Assembly (NCBI GenBank): GCA_012513595.1
Contig: JAAZBY010000518.1
Location: 1-17,106, forward strand
DNA length: 17,106 nt
DNA from: Chloroflexota bacterium
Lineage (GTDB): Bacteria > Chloroflexota > Anaerolineae > UBA1429
Direction: 5' to 3'
Part shown: positions 1 to 7,627 of the stretch, in pieces
Position numbering within the stretch: the stretch's first letter is position 1
How the letters are laid out: each line of letters starts with the position of its first letter
Position numbers and translations under genes: made by a program
Notes under the pieces: model-generated
Databases searched by the model: none
Seen by the model: only the letters and a program-made list of their open reading frames with translations
Told to the model about the DNA's origin: nothing

Positions 1-1
1 A

Positions 2-1666
2 CTCTCCCTGGCGGACGAGTTCGCGGGTTACTCGCTGCCGCTCGTCCGCGAGCTGACGCCCGCGCAGCGCCGGGCCCTGGCGGCCGCCGCGCCGCCGGAA
101 GGCCGACTGAACCGCCGCGCCACCGCCGAGGTCATCCTCCGCGAGGTGTTCGGCGCCGCGCTGCGGTCCCTGGCCGACCCGGGCGCGCTGCTCCTATGGC
201 TGAGCGGCGTGCACGAGGGCACGGGCCCCCTGCCGCCGGCCATCCAGCGGGTGCTGCTGGGCGACCTGGCCGGGCAGCCGGCCTACCGCGGCTGGCCGCT
301 AGCCGCCCTCCTGGCTGACGCGCAGGCCTATCGCGCCTTTGTGCAGCAGGCCTGGGAACGGCACGTGCGCGGGAGTGCCAGCATCCAGCTCATGGTCGAT
401 GGCCGGGCCCCCTACGCCGCAGCCTTTGACGGCGAGCGCCTGCAGGCCGCCCTGGGGGCGCTGGTGGAGCGCGGGCTGCTCTGCCCGGTGCTGGTCGAGA
501 ACCCCGCGGCCTTCCCGCTATGGGCGCGCCCCGGCTTGGCCAAGGACGAGGCCGCCGGGCTGCTCCGCCGGCTGGAGGAGGTCCATGAGGCGGCCTCCGC
601 GCCCTTGGGCGGAGCCGAAGACTGGGAGGCGGTCGGCCGCCTGGCGCGCGCCTGGGCGCAGGCGGCCCTGGCCCGGCAGGCCGGCGCGGACCTGCCGGAG
701 GAGGCCAGGGCGCGCTACTGCGACGCGGAGCGGGCCGTCGACGCGCGTTTTGGGGCTTGGCTGCAGGCTGCGTACACTGCCCTGGCGGGCCGGCGCCTGC
801 CGGAGCCGCACCACGTCCACCACGTGCCCGGGTTCCTGGCCTACCGGTGGCGGCAGCGCGGGGCCACGGGTCGCGTGGCTCTCCTGGTGCTCGACGGGCT
901 GTCTTTGGCCGATTGGCAGGTTATCGGGCCCGCCTGGCGTGAGCGGCACCCGGCCTGGGCCCTGGAGGAGCGCCTGCTGCTGGCCCAGGTGCCCACGGTG
1001 ACGGCCATCTCTCGGCAGGCACTGGTGACGGGGCGCCCCCCGGCCGACCTGGAGAGCCTGACGAGCGGCGCCGCAGAGGCGGCGGGGTGGCGGGCCTTCT
1101 GGCAGGGGGAGGACTTTGCCGAGGAGGTCGTGCGCTACGAACGGCTGGCCCTGGCGCGGCAGGAGGCTTCGGTCGAGGTGCTGGAGGCCCGCTTTGCCGC
1201 CGGCTGCCTGGTAGATAGCAGCATCGATGACCTGGTCCATGGCAGTACTCTGGGCGCGGCGCAGCTGCAGGGCTCTCTGCGCCGCTGGCTGGACGATTAC
1301 TCCCCAGCGCTCGAGGCGCTCATTGACCGCCTGCTGGGGGCCGGCGTGTCGGTCACCGTCGCCAGTGACCACGGGCACGTGGAGGCCAGCGGCGTTGGTC
1401 GGCCCAACGAAGGGATCCTGGCGGACGCGCGAGCCCTTCGCTGCCGGGTGTACTCGGACGGCGCCCAGGCCCAGCGGACCGCCGACACGTTCCCGCCGTC
1501 CATCGTCTGGGCGGACGATGGCCTGTTGCCCGCCGGCGTGACGGCGGTGCTGCCCGCCCGGCGGGAGGCTTACACGAACCACGGGGCCAAGGTGGTGGCC
1601 CACGGCGGTGTGACGATCGAGGAGATGGTGGTGCCGTTGGTGACGATAGATGGGGAGCGCGCGTGA
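2..1666 (+). CDS. pglZ: PglZ-family phosphatase of a BREX-like defence system (5'-truncated)
   Basis: The frame is open from base 2 to the TGA at 1664-1666, so 554 residues are visible and the N-terminus lies outside the window. The start-like GTG at 146 is internal. Alkaline-phosphatase-superfamily signatures are visible: a metal-binding Asp in LLVLDGLSLADW (visible residue 298), a candidate nucleophile Thr in VPTVTAISRQ (332 or 334), ASDHGHVE (Asp456, His457, His459) and a C-terminal His in VVAHGGVTIEEMVVPLV (His534). This set is typical of PglZ proteins, required components of BREX phage defence that probably hydrolyse a phosphoester or bind a nucleotide. The partner gene overlaps by one base. 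PglZ followed by BrxA at the operon end matches the type 3 BREX order (brxF, brxC, pglXI, brxHII, pglZ, brxA). The PglZ fold is confident. The BREX subtype is inferred because the upstream genes are not visible. Confidence 0.85.
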   Translation, partial: LSLADEFAGYSLPLVRELTPAQRRALAAAAPPEGRLNRRATAEVILREVFGAALRSLADPGALLLWLSGVHEGTGPLPPAIQRVLLGDLAGQPAYRGWPLAALLADAQAYRAFVQQAWERHVRGSASIQLMVDGRAPYAAAFDGERLQAALGALVERGLLCPVLVENPAAFPLWARPGLAKDEAAGLLRRLEEVHEAASAPLGGAEDWEAVGRLARAWAQAALARQAGADLPEEARARYCDAERAVDARFGAWLQAAYTALAGRRLPEPHHVHHVPGFLAYRWRQRGATGRVALLVLDGLSLADWQVIGPAWRERHPAWALEERLLLAQVPTVTAISRQALVTGRPPADLESLTSGAAEAAGWRAFWQGEDFAEEVVRYERLALARQEASVEVLEARFAAGCLVDSSIDDLVHGSTLGAAQLQGSLRRWLDDYSPALEALIDRLLGAGVSVTVASDHGHVEASGVGRPNEGILADARALRCRVYSDGAQAQRTADTFPPSIVWADDGLLPAGVTAVLPARREAYTNHGAKVVAHGGVTIEEMVVPLVTIDGERA

Positions 1667-2388
1667 TGCTGATCGGGTTCCGCAGGAACGTCTACCTGGA
1701 ATGGCTGGAGCAGACCGCGGCGCTCTTTTGCATGGCGCAGGACCCCGCCGAGGTGCGGGAGCGGCTGGACGCCGTCGTCGCCCTGACGGTGCAGAGCGGC
1801 GTCAACCGTCGGCAGACGCTGGACATCCTGTGCAACACCTGGGGGCCGCGCGAGGGCCCTGCTGAGCGGCTGCGCGAGGAGGCGCTGCGCATCTACCAAG
1901 AGACCACGGCGAACGGGCAGCACGTGGCCCTGCACTACGGCCTGACGCTGATGGCCTTCCCGTTCTTCCGTGAGGGGGCGCGCATCGTCGGGCAGCGGCT
2001 GCGCTTCGGGGGGGCCGTACGCACCGACGAGGTGCGGCAGCAGCTCCTGGCCAGCTTGGGCAACCTGGGGGCGGCCGCAGACGCCGTGAAGCGGATCATC
2101 TTTTCCCTGCGCAACTGGGGCCTCCTCGAGGATTCCGGCCGACGGTACGCCTACCAGGCCTGTGAGCCTCGGCTGGCGCTGGGCACCCCGGACGTTGAGC
2201 GCTGGCTGCTCGCCGCGGCGCTCACGGCACACCCGGCCGATGAGTTGCCCTTTGCCGACCTGGTGCGCCTGCCAGAGCTGTTCGCCTTCGAGTTCAGCCT
2301 GCGGCCGTACGACCTGGCCGGGGCGTCCAGCCTGCTGGACGTCTACCGTTCGGGCGGCGGGTGGGACGCGGTGCGCCTGCGCGACTAG
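1666..2388 (+). CDS. brxA: BrxA-like helical/winged-helix protein coupled to pglZ
   Basis: The 240-residue protein starts at an ATG whose A is the last base of the pglZ stop codon (TGATG), which implies translational coupling. A GTG one codon upstream is the alternative start. The protein is mostly helical and soluble, with no membrane segments. A middle stretch, LHYGLTLMAFPFFREGARI, is followed by LRFGGAVRTDEVRQQLL and RIIFSLRNWGLLED, which reads like a winged-helix pair. BrxA (formerly DUF1819) proteins are small DNA-binding winged-helix proteins that sit next to pglZ at the end of type 3 BREX operons. Size and position both fit that role. The assignment rests more on context than on a decisive motif. 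The alternative is an uncharacterised PglZ-associated DNA-binding protein. A consensus promoter begins 11 bases after the stop, so this is probably the last gene of the island. Confidence 0.5.
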   Translation: MLIGFRRNVYLEWLEQTAALFCMAQDPAEVRERLDAVVALTVQSGVNRRQTLDILCNTWGPREGPAERLREEALRIYQETTANGQHVALHYGLTLMAFPFFREGARIVGQRLRFGGAVRTDEVRQQLLASLGNLGAAADAVKRIIFSLRNWGLLEDSGRRYAYQACEPRLALGTPDVERWLLAAALTAHPADELPFADLVRLPELFAFEFSLRPYDLAGASSLLDVYRSGGGWDAVRLRD

Positions 2389-2398
2389 TCCCTCCCCC

Positions 2399-2428
2399 TT
2401 GACACCCTCCCTCCCCCGCGCCTACCAT
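2399..2428 (+). promoter_or_regulatory. Sigma70-type promoter for the PLP enzyme gene
   Basis: A perfect -35 box TTGACA (2399-2404) is followed by an 18-base spacer and a -10-like TACCAT (2423-2428, four of six matches). The expected start point is near 2435, giving a leader of about 35 bases with a GAAAGGA ribosome-binding site at 2455-2461. This separates the PLP gene from the defence genes upstream. Confidence 0.5.
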
Positions 2429-2469
2429 CCTGCCACCGCGCCGCCTTGTACCTCGAAAGGATCCCGCCC

Positions 2470-3927
2470 ATGGCTCCGTCGACCTCGACCCGCTCGAGCC
2501 TGCCGCCGCCCACCTTTGCCTCCCTGGGCGTGCGCACGCTGATCAACTGCCGCGGCACCTACACGGTGCTCACCGGCTCCCGCGCCCTGAACACCGTCGC
2601 TGAGGCCATGCGTGCCGCCTCCGACGGCTACGTCGTCATGGATGAGCTCATGGAGGCCGTCGGCCGCCGCCAGGCCGAGCTCACCGGCGCCGAGTGGGGC
2701 TACGTCTCCTCCGGCTGCGCCGCCGCCCTGACGGAGGTCGCCGCGGCCTGCATCGCCGGCGCCGACCCGGAAAAGATGGCCCGCCTCCCCGACACCGCCG
2801 GCATGCCCGACGAGGTCATCATCCAGGCCGCCCACCGCAACTCCAACGACCGGGCCATGCGCGCCGCCGGGGCGCGGATGGTCGAGGTGGTCACCCCGGC
2901 GCACCTGCACGCGGCCCTCTCTGAGCGGACGGCCCTCATCGCCGTCATCGGTGACCAGGCCCACCTCGGCGAGATCCCGGTGCAGGCCATGATCGAGGCC
3001 GGCCGCGCCCGCGGCATCCCCGTCCTGGTCGACGCGGCCGCCGAGCGGCCCGACGTCCCCAACCTCTACCTGGGCATGGGCGCCGACGCGGTGGCCTACT
3101 CGGGCGGCAAGTGCCTGCGCGGGCCGCAGGCCTCCGGCCTGGTCCTCGGGCGGCGAGACCTCCTGTGGGCCGCCTGGCTGCACGGCGCGCCGCACCACGG
3201 CGTGGCCCGGCCGATGAAGGCCGGCAAAGAGGAGATCATGGGCCTGCTGGCCGCGGTGGAGGCCTGGGTCCTCGGGCGCGACCACGCCGCCGAGTGGCGC
3301 GCCTGGGAGGAGTGCCTGGCCCACATCGCCGCCGCGGTAGAGTCCTTCGCCTCGGTGACGACCGAGGTCATCCTCCCGGGGATCGCCAACGTCACCCCGA
3401 CCTTGCGCATCACCTGGGATGCGGCGACCCTCGGGATCACGCCGGACGAGGCCCACCGCGCGCTTGACGCGGGGGAGCCGCGCATCGCGCTGCACCTGGT
3501 GCCGGGGGGGCTGCTCGTCAACCCGTACATGATGGAGGCCGGGGAGGACCGCCTGGCCGCCGCGCGGCTCCGCGAGGTGCTGGCCCTCGGGCGGCCCGGC
3601 GCGGGGGCGGGGGCGCCGGGGGTCGGGGTCGACGCCTCTGGCGAGTGGCTGGTGGAGGCGGCCTTTGTGCGCGGCACGGCCCGCTACGGGCTGACGCTCC
3701 GCCAGGAGGGCGCCGCCCTGCGCGGGGTGCTGCGCACGCGCTACGAGTCGGTCGAGGTCAGCGGCGAGGTTGCCGGGCGCGCCGTCACGCTGCGCGCGCA
3801 GCTGGGGTACCAGTCCAACCGGACGGGTTATACCTTCACGGGCACCCTGGGGGAGGACGGCACCCTGCGCGGCGCGCTCGACTGCGGCGAGTTCGGCAGC
3901 GCCGAGTGGGGGGCGCGGCGCCCCTAG
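2470..3927 (+). CDS. SelA/DgaE-like PLP-dependent enzyme with extra C-terminal domain
   Basis: The protein has 485 residues. The ATG at 2470 is preferred over a TTG at 2446 because GAAAGGA lies 8 bases before it. Residues 1-370 are a fold-type I PLP enzyme of the selenocysteine synthase-like group, which includes D-glucosaminate-6-phosphate ammonia-lyase (DgaE). The signature YSGGKCLRGPQASGLVLG places the Schiff-base lysine at residue 214, and VLVDAAAERPDV carries the usual Asp that contacts the pyridine nitrogen. Family members often act as ammonia-lyases or beta-eliminating enzymes on sugar or amino acids. The substrate cannot be read from the sequence. After a Gly/Ala-rich linker near residue 375, about 100 residues of predicted beta-strands follow (385-485). 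DgaE-type proteins of about 370 residues lack this. No partner aldolase or transporter is adjacent, so a role in glucosaminate use is not supported. Confidence 0.75.
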   Translation: MAPSTSTRSSLPPPTFASLGVRTLINCRGTYTVLTGSRALNTVAEAMRAASDGYVVMDELMEAVGRRQAELTGAEWGYVSSGCAAALTEVAAACIAGADPEKMARLPDTAGMPDEVIIQAAHRNSNDRAMRAAGARMVEVVTPAHLHAALSERTALIAVIGDQAHLGEIPVQAMIEAGRARGIPVLVDAAAERPDVPNLYLGMGADAVAYSGGKCLRGPQASGLVLGRRDLLWAAWLHGAPHHGVARPMKAGKEEIMGLLAAVEAWVLGRDHAAEWRAWEECLAHIAAAVESFASVTTEVILPGIANVTPTLRITWDAATLGITPDEAHRALDAGEPRIALHLVPGGLLVNPYMMEAGEDRLAAARLREVLALGRPGAGAGAPGVGVDASGEWLVEAAFVRGTARYGLTLRQEGAALRGVLRTRYESVEVSGEVAGRAVTLRAQLGYQSNRTGYTFTGTLGEDGTLRGALDCGEFGSAEWGARRP

Positions 3928-6710
3928 GGCCGGATCTCCACCTCACCGAGGAAGACGCGGTCGGGGAGGGAGGCGTCGCCGCCGGTGAGGGGTAGGCGCG
4001 CCATGGTGGCCAGGTCGTACAGGCCGACCTCGACGCGGTAGCGCCCCGGCGCCAGGTCGGCCGCCAGGGTGTGCCGATCGAGGACGACCTCCCCCGGCCG
4101 CCAGAAGGAGGTCGGGTAGCGGCCCCCGCGCGGCTGGGCGTCGGCCCCGCCGGCCTGGCCCCCGGCCCCGCCGGCCTGGCCCCCGGCCCCGCCGGCCTGG
4201 CCGCCGGCCGCGGCGATCAGGTGGATAAAGACGGTATAGTCGACCTCGGTCGTGGCCAGCGACCGCCAGGCCAGGTCCACCGTCAGGGTGCCCCCCTGCG
4301 GGGCCGAGGCGGGTATGGCGGCGCCGTCGAGCGCCACGAGGCCGCCGAACTCGGCGCCGACGGGCCCCAGGCTCGCCGCGGAGCCGGCCTCCCCGGCCGG
4401 CAGCCGGATGCGGCCGACTGGGATCTCGGTCAGCCCCGCGTCCGGCCCGTCCGCGATTGGGAGGGGCGCGCCGGTGGCCGCCTCACGCACCTGGGCGAAG
4501 AGGAGGAGCGCGGCGGGCCGCTCGACCTCGCCCAGGTCAAGCGTGTAGGCGTCGCGCACCAGCCGCCCCGCCTTCCACCGCGAGGTGAGCGAGAGGCCGG
4601 GATGGGTGTGCTCCACCTCGGCGACGTGCTCGCCCGGCGGCGTCTTGGCGATGACGGCGATGGCATAGTCGCGGTCCAGGTCCTCCAGGGCCAGCCAGTA
4701 GAGCGTCAAGCGGTCGGGAGCGTCCAGCCGGTAGCCGGCCAGGGCCAGGGCTTGGCCGGCCACGCGCCAGGGGGGCTGCTCCAGCCCGGCCAGGGCCTGC
4801 CCCTCGACGCGGCGGAGGAGCGGGGTGGAGGTGCGGTCCAGCACGATCGCCTTCCCCGCCAGGAGCACCACCCCCGCCGCAGCCATCGCCACAGCCAGAG
4901 GGGCCGCCCCGCTGCCCCTGCTGGGCTCCACGCACCTCTCCTCGCCCACCCTAGCCCCAGCGGGCCGGCGCCGTGGCCAGGCCGCCAACGTCACCGTGGC
5001 CAGCAGGGCGCCCGCCGAGAGGGCGTCGGCCGCGGCGCGGAGGGGCGCCTCCGCCCAGTGCACCGTCAGGCGCCCCTGGCCGGCCGGCAGGTCGACCGTC
5101 AGGAGGCCGCCGGCGTCGGCCCGCGTCGCCACGGGGACGCCGTTCCACTCGGCGGACCAGCCCGCGAACCAGTAGGTCGCAAAGGCCAGCGCCGCGGGCC
5201 GCTCGAGGCGCAGGTCCAGCGCGGCGTGCAGCGCGTCGCCCTCGGCGCCGAGCGCCTCCCCGGGCAGCTCCGCGGTGCGCGCCTTGGCTGCCAGGGTCGC
5301 GCCGCGGTCGGCGCCGGCAAAGGCGGGCCCCTGCGGGGGCGCCGGCACGCCGGCGGGCAGGTACTCTCCCCAGGAGGTCAACCCCCAGGCGCCGTACTCG
5401 GCCTGGTAGGCCGAGGCCTCGCCGAGCGTGGGCCGCTCGGGGAGGGCCGTGTGCCGCGGCGGCGTCAGGTAGGGGAGCGCCTCGGCGTACAGGAGCGCCA
5501 CCAGCCCCACGGCGCCGCAGGCGGCCGCGGCGCGTGCCGCGCGCCCCCCGCGCCAGGGCAGGCGGGCCAGCGCTCCGGCGGCCAGCGGCAGGAGGAAGGC
5601 CGCCGGGTCCAGGCAGCGCCAGGGGAACTGCAGGTTGCGGAGGAGCGCCGAGCGCTCCCACAGGGGGGCCGAGGAAGGCGTGGCCAGCCACACGGCGCCG
5701 AGGGCGATCAGCCCGGCCCCGGCCGCCAGGAGGTCACCCGTCGCCATCCGCCCGCCGCGCTGCCGGCCGACCACAGCGCGCCACAGCGCCCCGGCGGCCC
5801 CCGCCAGCCCCAGCCCCAGGGGCAGGAGCCCCACCGTCAGCGGCAGGGCGGGGTTGGCCAGCCCGTCGACGGCCGCCGGCGGCCAGGCCAGCACGTCGGC
5901 AAAGTGCAGGCTCCAGTGCACGTCGGGAGAGGCGATCTCCGCCCCGTAGCGCACCAGGCCCGTCTCGGCCAGGGCCGGCAGCCAGAAGAAGGCCGCCACC
6001 CCCAGCCCCAAGGCCAGCGCCGCGGCCATGGCCAGGGCCTTTCGTCCGCGCGCGCGCCACCCCTCGGCGGCGGCCCAGGCCCCCAGGAGGCCCATGGCCC
6101 CCAACGATGGCACCAGGAGCAGGCTGGCCCCCGCGTGGGTCAAAAGCACCGCCGCCACCCCCACTCCGGCCCAGGCGATGCGCCGCGCGCCCGCCCGGCG
6201 CGCCACGCCCAACAGCGCCGCGAGCGCCCAGGGCACCAGGGCCATCACCAGCGCGTTGGAGAGGCTGCCCCGCTCGAAGGTCTGGTACAGGAGGTGTGGC
6301 GAGAACAGATAGGTCGCTGCGGCCAGCAGCCCCCCGGCGCGGCCGTGCAGGGAGCGCCCCAGGCGGTACATCCCCACGCCCGCCGCGGCCAAGGCCAGGG
6401 CGAAGGCCAGCGCCATGGCCAGCGGCGCCCGCTGCCCGGCGGCCCAGTAGAGGGCCGTGAGGAGGTAGGCGCTCAGCGGCGGGTAAAAGTGGAACAGCGG
6501 GTACCCGTAGCCGAGCATGAGGTCGGGCGCCCAGCGCGAGAAGGCGCTGCCCTGGCGCCACAGGGCGCTCAGCACCGGGATGCGGTAAAAGTGGAGGAGA
6601 GCGTCGTGCCCCTCGGGCAGGCGGCCACAGAGCGGCTGAACGGCCAGGGAGACGAGGGCCGCCAGCGCCGCCCAGACGGCCCGCCGCGCGCGTTGGTGAG
6701 TAGCATGCAT
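3924..6710 (-). CDS. Large GT-C-like membrane protein, 6-pyruvoyl-tetrahydropterin synthase-related family
   Basis: This is a 928-residue integral membrane protein. The N-terminal half (to about residue 420) has around ten hydrophobic segments and begins with an acidic extracytoplasmic motif, GHDALLHFYRIPVLSALWRQ, followed by GYGYPLFHFYPP. Both are typical of the family misleadingly named 6-pyruvoyl-tetrahydropterin synthase-related, which resembles GT-C glycosyltransferases that use lipid-linked sugars. Residues about 420-555 form a soluble domain. Hydrophobic segments lie near 560-578 and 602-624. The C-terminal third contains beta-sandwich strands (LYWLALEDLDRDYAIAVI; GTLTVDLAWRSL; GRYRVEVGLYDLATMARLPL) often fused to such proteins in Chloroflexota. 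A Gly-Gln repeat occupies residues about 835-856. No Shine-Dalgarno sequence precedes the ATG, and the mapped promoter suggests a leaderless message. The true substrate is unknown. The glycosyltransferase role is inferred from the fold class. The stop overlaps the convergent PLP gene. Confidence 0.75.
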   Translation of the reverse strand: MHATHQRARRAVWAALAALVSLAVQPLCGRLPEGHDALLHFYRIPVLSALWRQGSAFSRWAPDLMLGYGYPLFHFYPPLSAYLLTALYWAAGQRAPLAMALAFALALAAAGVGMYRLGRSLHGRAGGLLAAATYLFSPHLLYQTFERGSLSNALVMALVPWALAALLGVARRAGARRIAWAGVGVAAVLLTHAGASLLLVPSLGAMGLLGAWAAAEGWRARGRKALAMAAALALGLGVAAFFWLPALAETGLVRYGAEIASPDVHWSLHFADVLAWPPAAVDGLANPALPLTVGLLPLGLGLAGAAGALWRAVVGRQRGGRMATGDLLAAGAGLIALGAVWLATPSSAPLWERSALLRNLQFPWRCLDPAAFLLPLAAGALARLPWRGGRAARAAAACGAVGLVALLYAEALPYLTPPRHTALPERPTLGEASAYQAEYGAWGLTSWGEYLPAGVPAPPQGPAFAGADRGATLAAKARTAELPGEALGAEGDALHAALDLRLERPAALAFATYWFAGWSAEWNGVPVATRADAGGLLTVDLPAGQGRLTVHWAEAPLRAAADALSAGALLATVTLAAWPRRRPAGARVGEERCVEPSRGSGAAPLAVAMAAAGVVLLAGKAIVLDRTSTPLLRRVEGQALAGLEQPPWRVAGQALALAGYRLDAPDRLTLYWLALEDLDRDYAIAVIAKTPPGEHVAEVEHTHPGLSLTSRWKAGRLVRDAYTLDLGEVERPAALLLFAQVREAATGAPLPIADGPDAGLTEIPVGRIRLPAGEAGSAASLGPVGAEFGGLVALDGAAIPASAPQGGTLTVDLAWRSLATTEVDYTVFIHLIAAAGGQAGGAGGQAGGAGGQAGGADAQPRGGRYPTSFWRPGEVVLDRHTLAADLAPGRYRVEVGLYDLATMARLPLTGGDASLPDRVFLGEVEIRP
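4143..4205. repeat. In-frame 21-bp tandem repeat (three units)
   Basis: Three head-to-tail 21-base units lie at 4143-4163, 4164-4184 and 4185-4205. Only one mismatch is seen, in the third unit. On the minus strand they encode GGQAGGA three times, inside the C-terminal beta-domain of the large membrane protein. The near-perfect identity suggests recent slippage expansion. Confidence 0.9.
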
Positions 6711-6716
6711 GGGCCC

Positions 6717-6744
6717 ATTGTACTACCACCCCGCCCGCGGGCAA
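6717..6744 (-). promoter_or_regulatory. Promoter placing +1 at the membrane-protein ATG
   Basis: On the minus strand, TTGCCC (6744-6739) and TACAAT (6722-6717) are separated by 16 bases. Counting six bases beyond the -10 box puts +1 at 6710, the A of the start codon. No Shine-Dalgarno sequence is present, so a leaderless transcript is likely. Confidence 0.5.
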
Positions 6745-6900
6745 GGAGAAGAGAGGGGAAGAAGGACAGGATGAACAGGATTGACAGGATTGGGAAAGAA
6801 CACAGCCACACGTCTGTGGAAACAGCCTGCCAAGCGGCGGCATCGTTGCCGCAGTGCGGCCCGGCGCACATTGCGTTTCCAGAGCGGCCTGCTATGGGCT

Positions 6901-6918
6901 GCGCAGGCTTGCCTGCGC
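6901..6918. repeat. Perfect 8-bp inverted repeat
   Basis: GCGCAGGC and GCCTGCGC are separated by only two bases within the repeat mosaic. The loop is too short for a simple RNA hairpin without opening the inner pair. There is no T-tract. Confidence 0.5.
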
Positions 6919-7062
6919 TTTGGGGAGCCCCGCGCCGCGGAGGGAGAGGAGCTTGCCCCGACCGGTGTCCGCGCAAGAGCCTCGGCGAGCGCGCGCCATC
7001 CCTCGACAGACCTCGGGACAGGCGGCGCCGCACTTTTCTGAAAACGGCCCGCGGGGCAGCTC

Positions 7063-7110
7063 GGCGGGGCTACAGACCCCGCCCTACCGGTAACGCCGGC
7101 CGAAGCCGGC
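7063..7110. repeat. Two adjacent perfect hairpins
   Basis: GGCGGGG (7063-7069) pairs with CCCCGCC (7077-7083) around a 7-base loop. Immediately after, GCCGGC (7095-7100) pairs with GCCGGC (7105-7110) around a CGAA tetraloop. Both lie inside the intergenic mosaic and have no downstream T-run. Confidence 0.6.
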
Positions 7111-7205
7111 TTGCCGAGCGTTGCTGGCAGGCGGCTCCGTCACGACCCCGGGGGTCTGAGGACGGCAGACCTGGCGGAGAGGGCCGAGGGGGCTCCCGCC
7201 TTCTA

Positions 7206-7252
7206 GACCTCGGGGGTCCCGAGCCCGTCTGCGGGCCAAGACCCCCGAGGTC
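7206..7252. repeat. Nested 13-bp palindromic hairpin
   Basis: GACCTCGGGGGTC (7206-7218) is the exact complement of GACCCCCGAGGTC (7240-7252). The 21-base loop holds a second stem, GCCCG (7223-7227) with CGGGC (7232-7236). A sister copy, GACCCCGGGGGTC, lies at 7144-7156. Either transcription direction would form this structure. There is no U-tract for a classical terminator. Confidence 0.7.
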
Positions 7253-7627
7253 ATGCGCCACCGCCGGCCGCGCCGTCGAGCCGGTCTAGGGTCTTGCCAC
7301 GCCGGAGCGGCGCTAGGGCGTCGCACTTCTCTGAAAACGCCCTGCGGAGCAGCAGGATCTGCCTCCGGTGCGGCCCGCCGCATATGGCGACTCCGCATCG
7401 GCCGGCCAGCGGCGAGGCTCCGCGCCGGCCCAGAGGTCTGCCACGCCGGAGCGGCGCTGGGGCGCCGCACTCCATGTCGGCCCGCGTGGCGCGCCCCGTT
7501 TCTGCCCCTGCCGGTGTGCGGCCCGGCGTGCCTGACGGCTCCACAGCAAGGCGCTGCACTATCGCTGCCCAATCCCCAAATCCTGTAGATCCTGTCCTTC
7601 TTCTGCTCTTTTCCCTCTTCCCCCGCC

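Larger units (their letters stand above)
6743..7624. repeat. Non-coding repeat mosaic bounded by inverted repeats
   Basis: The stretch between the membrane-protein gene and oiaC holds no supportable gene. Its ends are inverted copies: left arm 6743-6794 and right arm 7573-7624, both purine-rich on the outward side, sharing a perfect 15-mer GAAGAAGGACAGGAT (6758-6772; complement at 7589-7603) and then iterated ACAGGAT units. Inside are several repeated modules. One of about 37 bp with the core CTGAAAACG occurs at 7024-7060 and 7316-7353. One of about 36 bp with the core CCACGCCGGAGCGGCGCT occurs at 7291-7327 and 7436-7471. GTGCGGCCC(G/C)GCG/CCG-type motifs occur at 6854, 7368 and 7516. Hairpins are abundant. 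No transposase is visible, so a MITE-like or repeat-graveyard element is an inference. Confidence 0.7.

Noticed and set aside
518..1603. A long minus-strand frame inside pglZ.
   Set aside because: The opposite strand has clear PglZ catalytic motifs. This frame has none and no ribosome-binding site.
2470..3927. Selenocysteine synthase SelA itself.
   Set aside because: It lacks the N-terminal tRNA-binding domain, and no selB or tRNA-Sec is nearby. A DgaE-like relative fits better.
7206..7252. Rho-independent terminator for oiaC.
   Set aside because: The stem is strong, but no T-tract follows on either strand and it lies over 370 bases beyond the oiaC stop.
4071..7289. A 1072-codon open frame on the plus strand.
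   Set aside because: It is antisense to the membrane-protein gene, rich in Arg/Gly/Pro/Gln without any domain, and runs into the repeat mosaic. It is an artefact of high GC, where stop codons are rare.
7253..7588. Small genes inside the repeat mosaic.
   Set aside because: Several overlapping open frames exist on both strands, all Arg/Pro/Ala-rich, and internal nucleotide repeats are read in different frames. There is no sign of protein-level selection.
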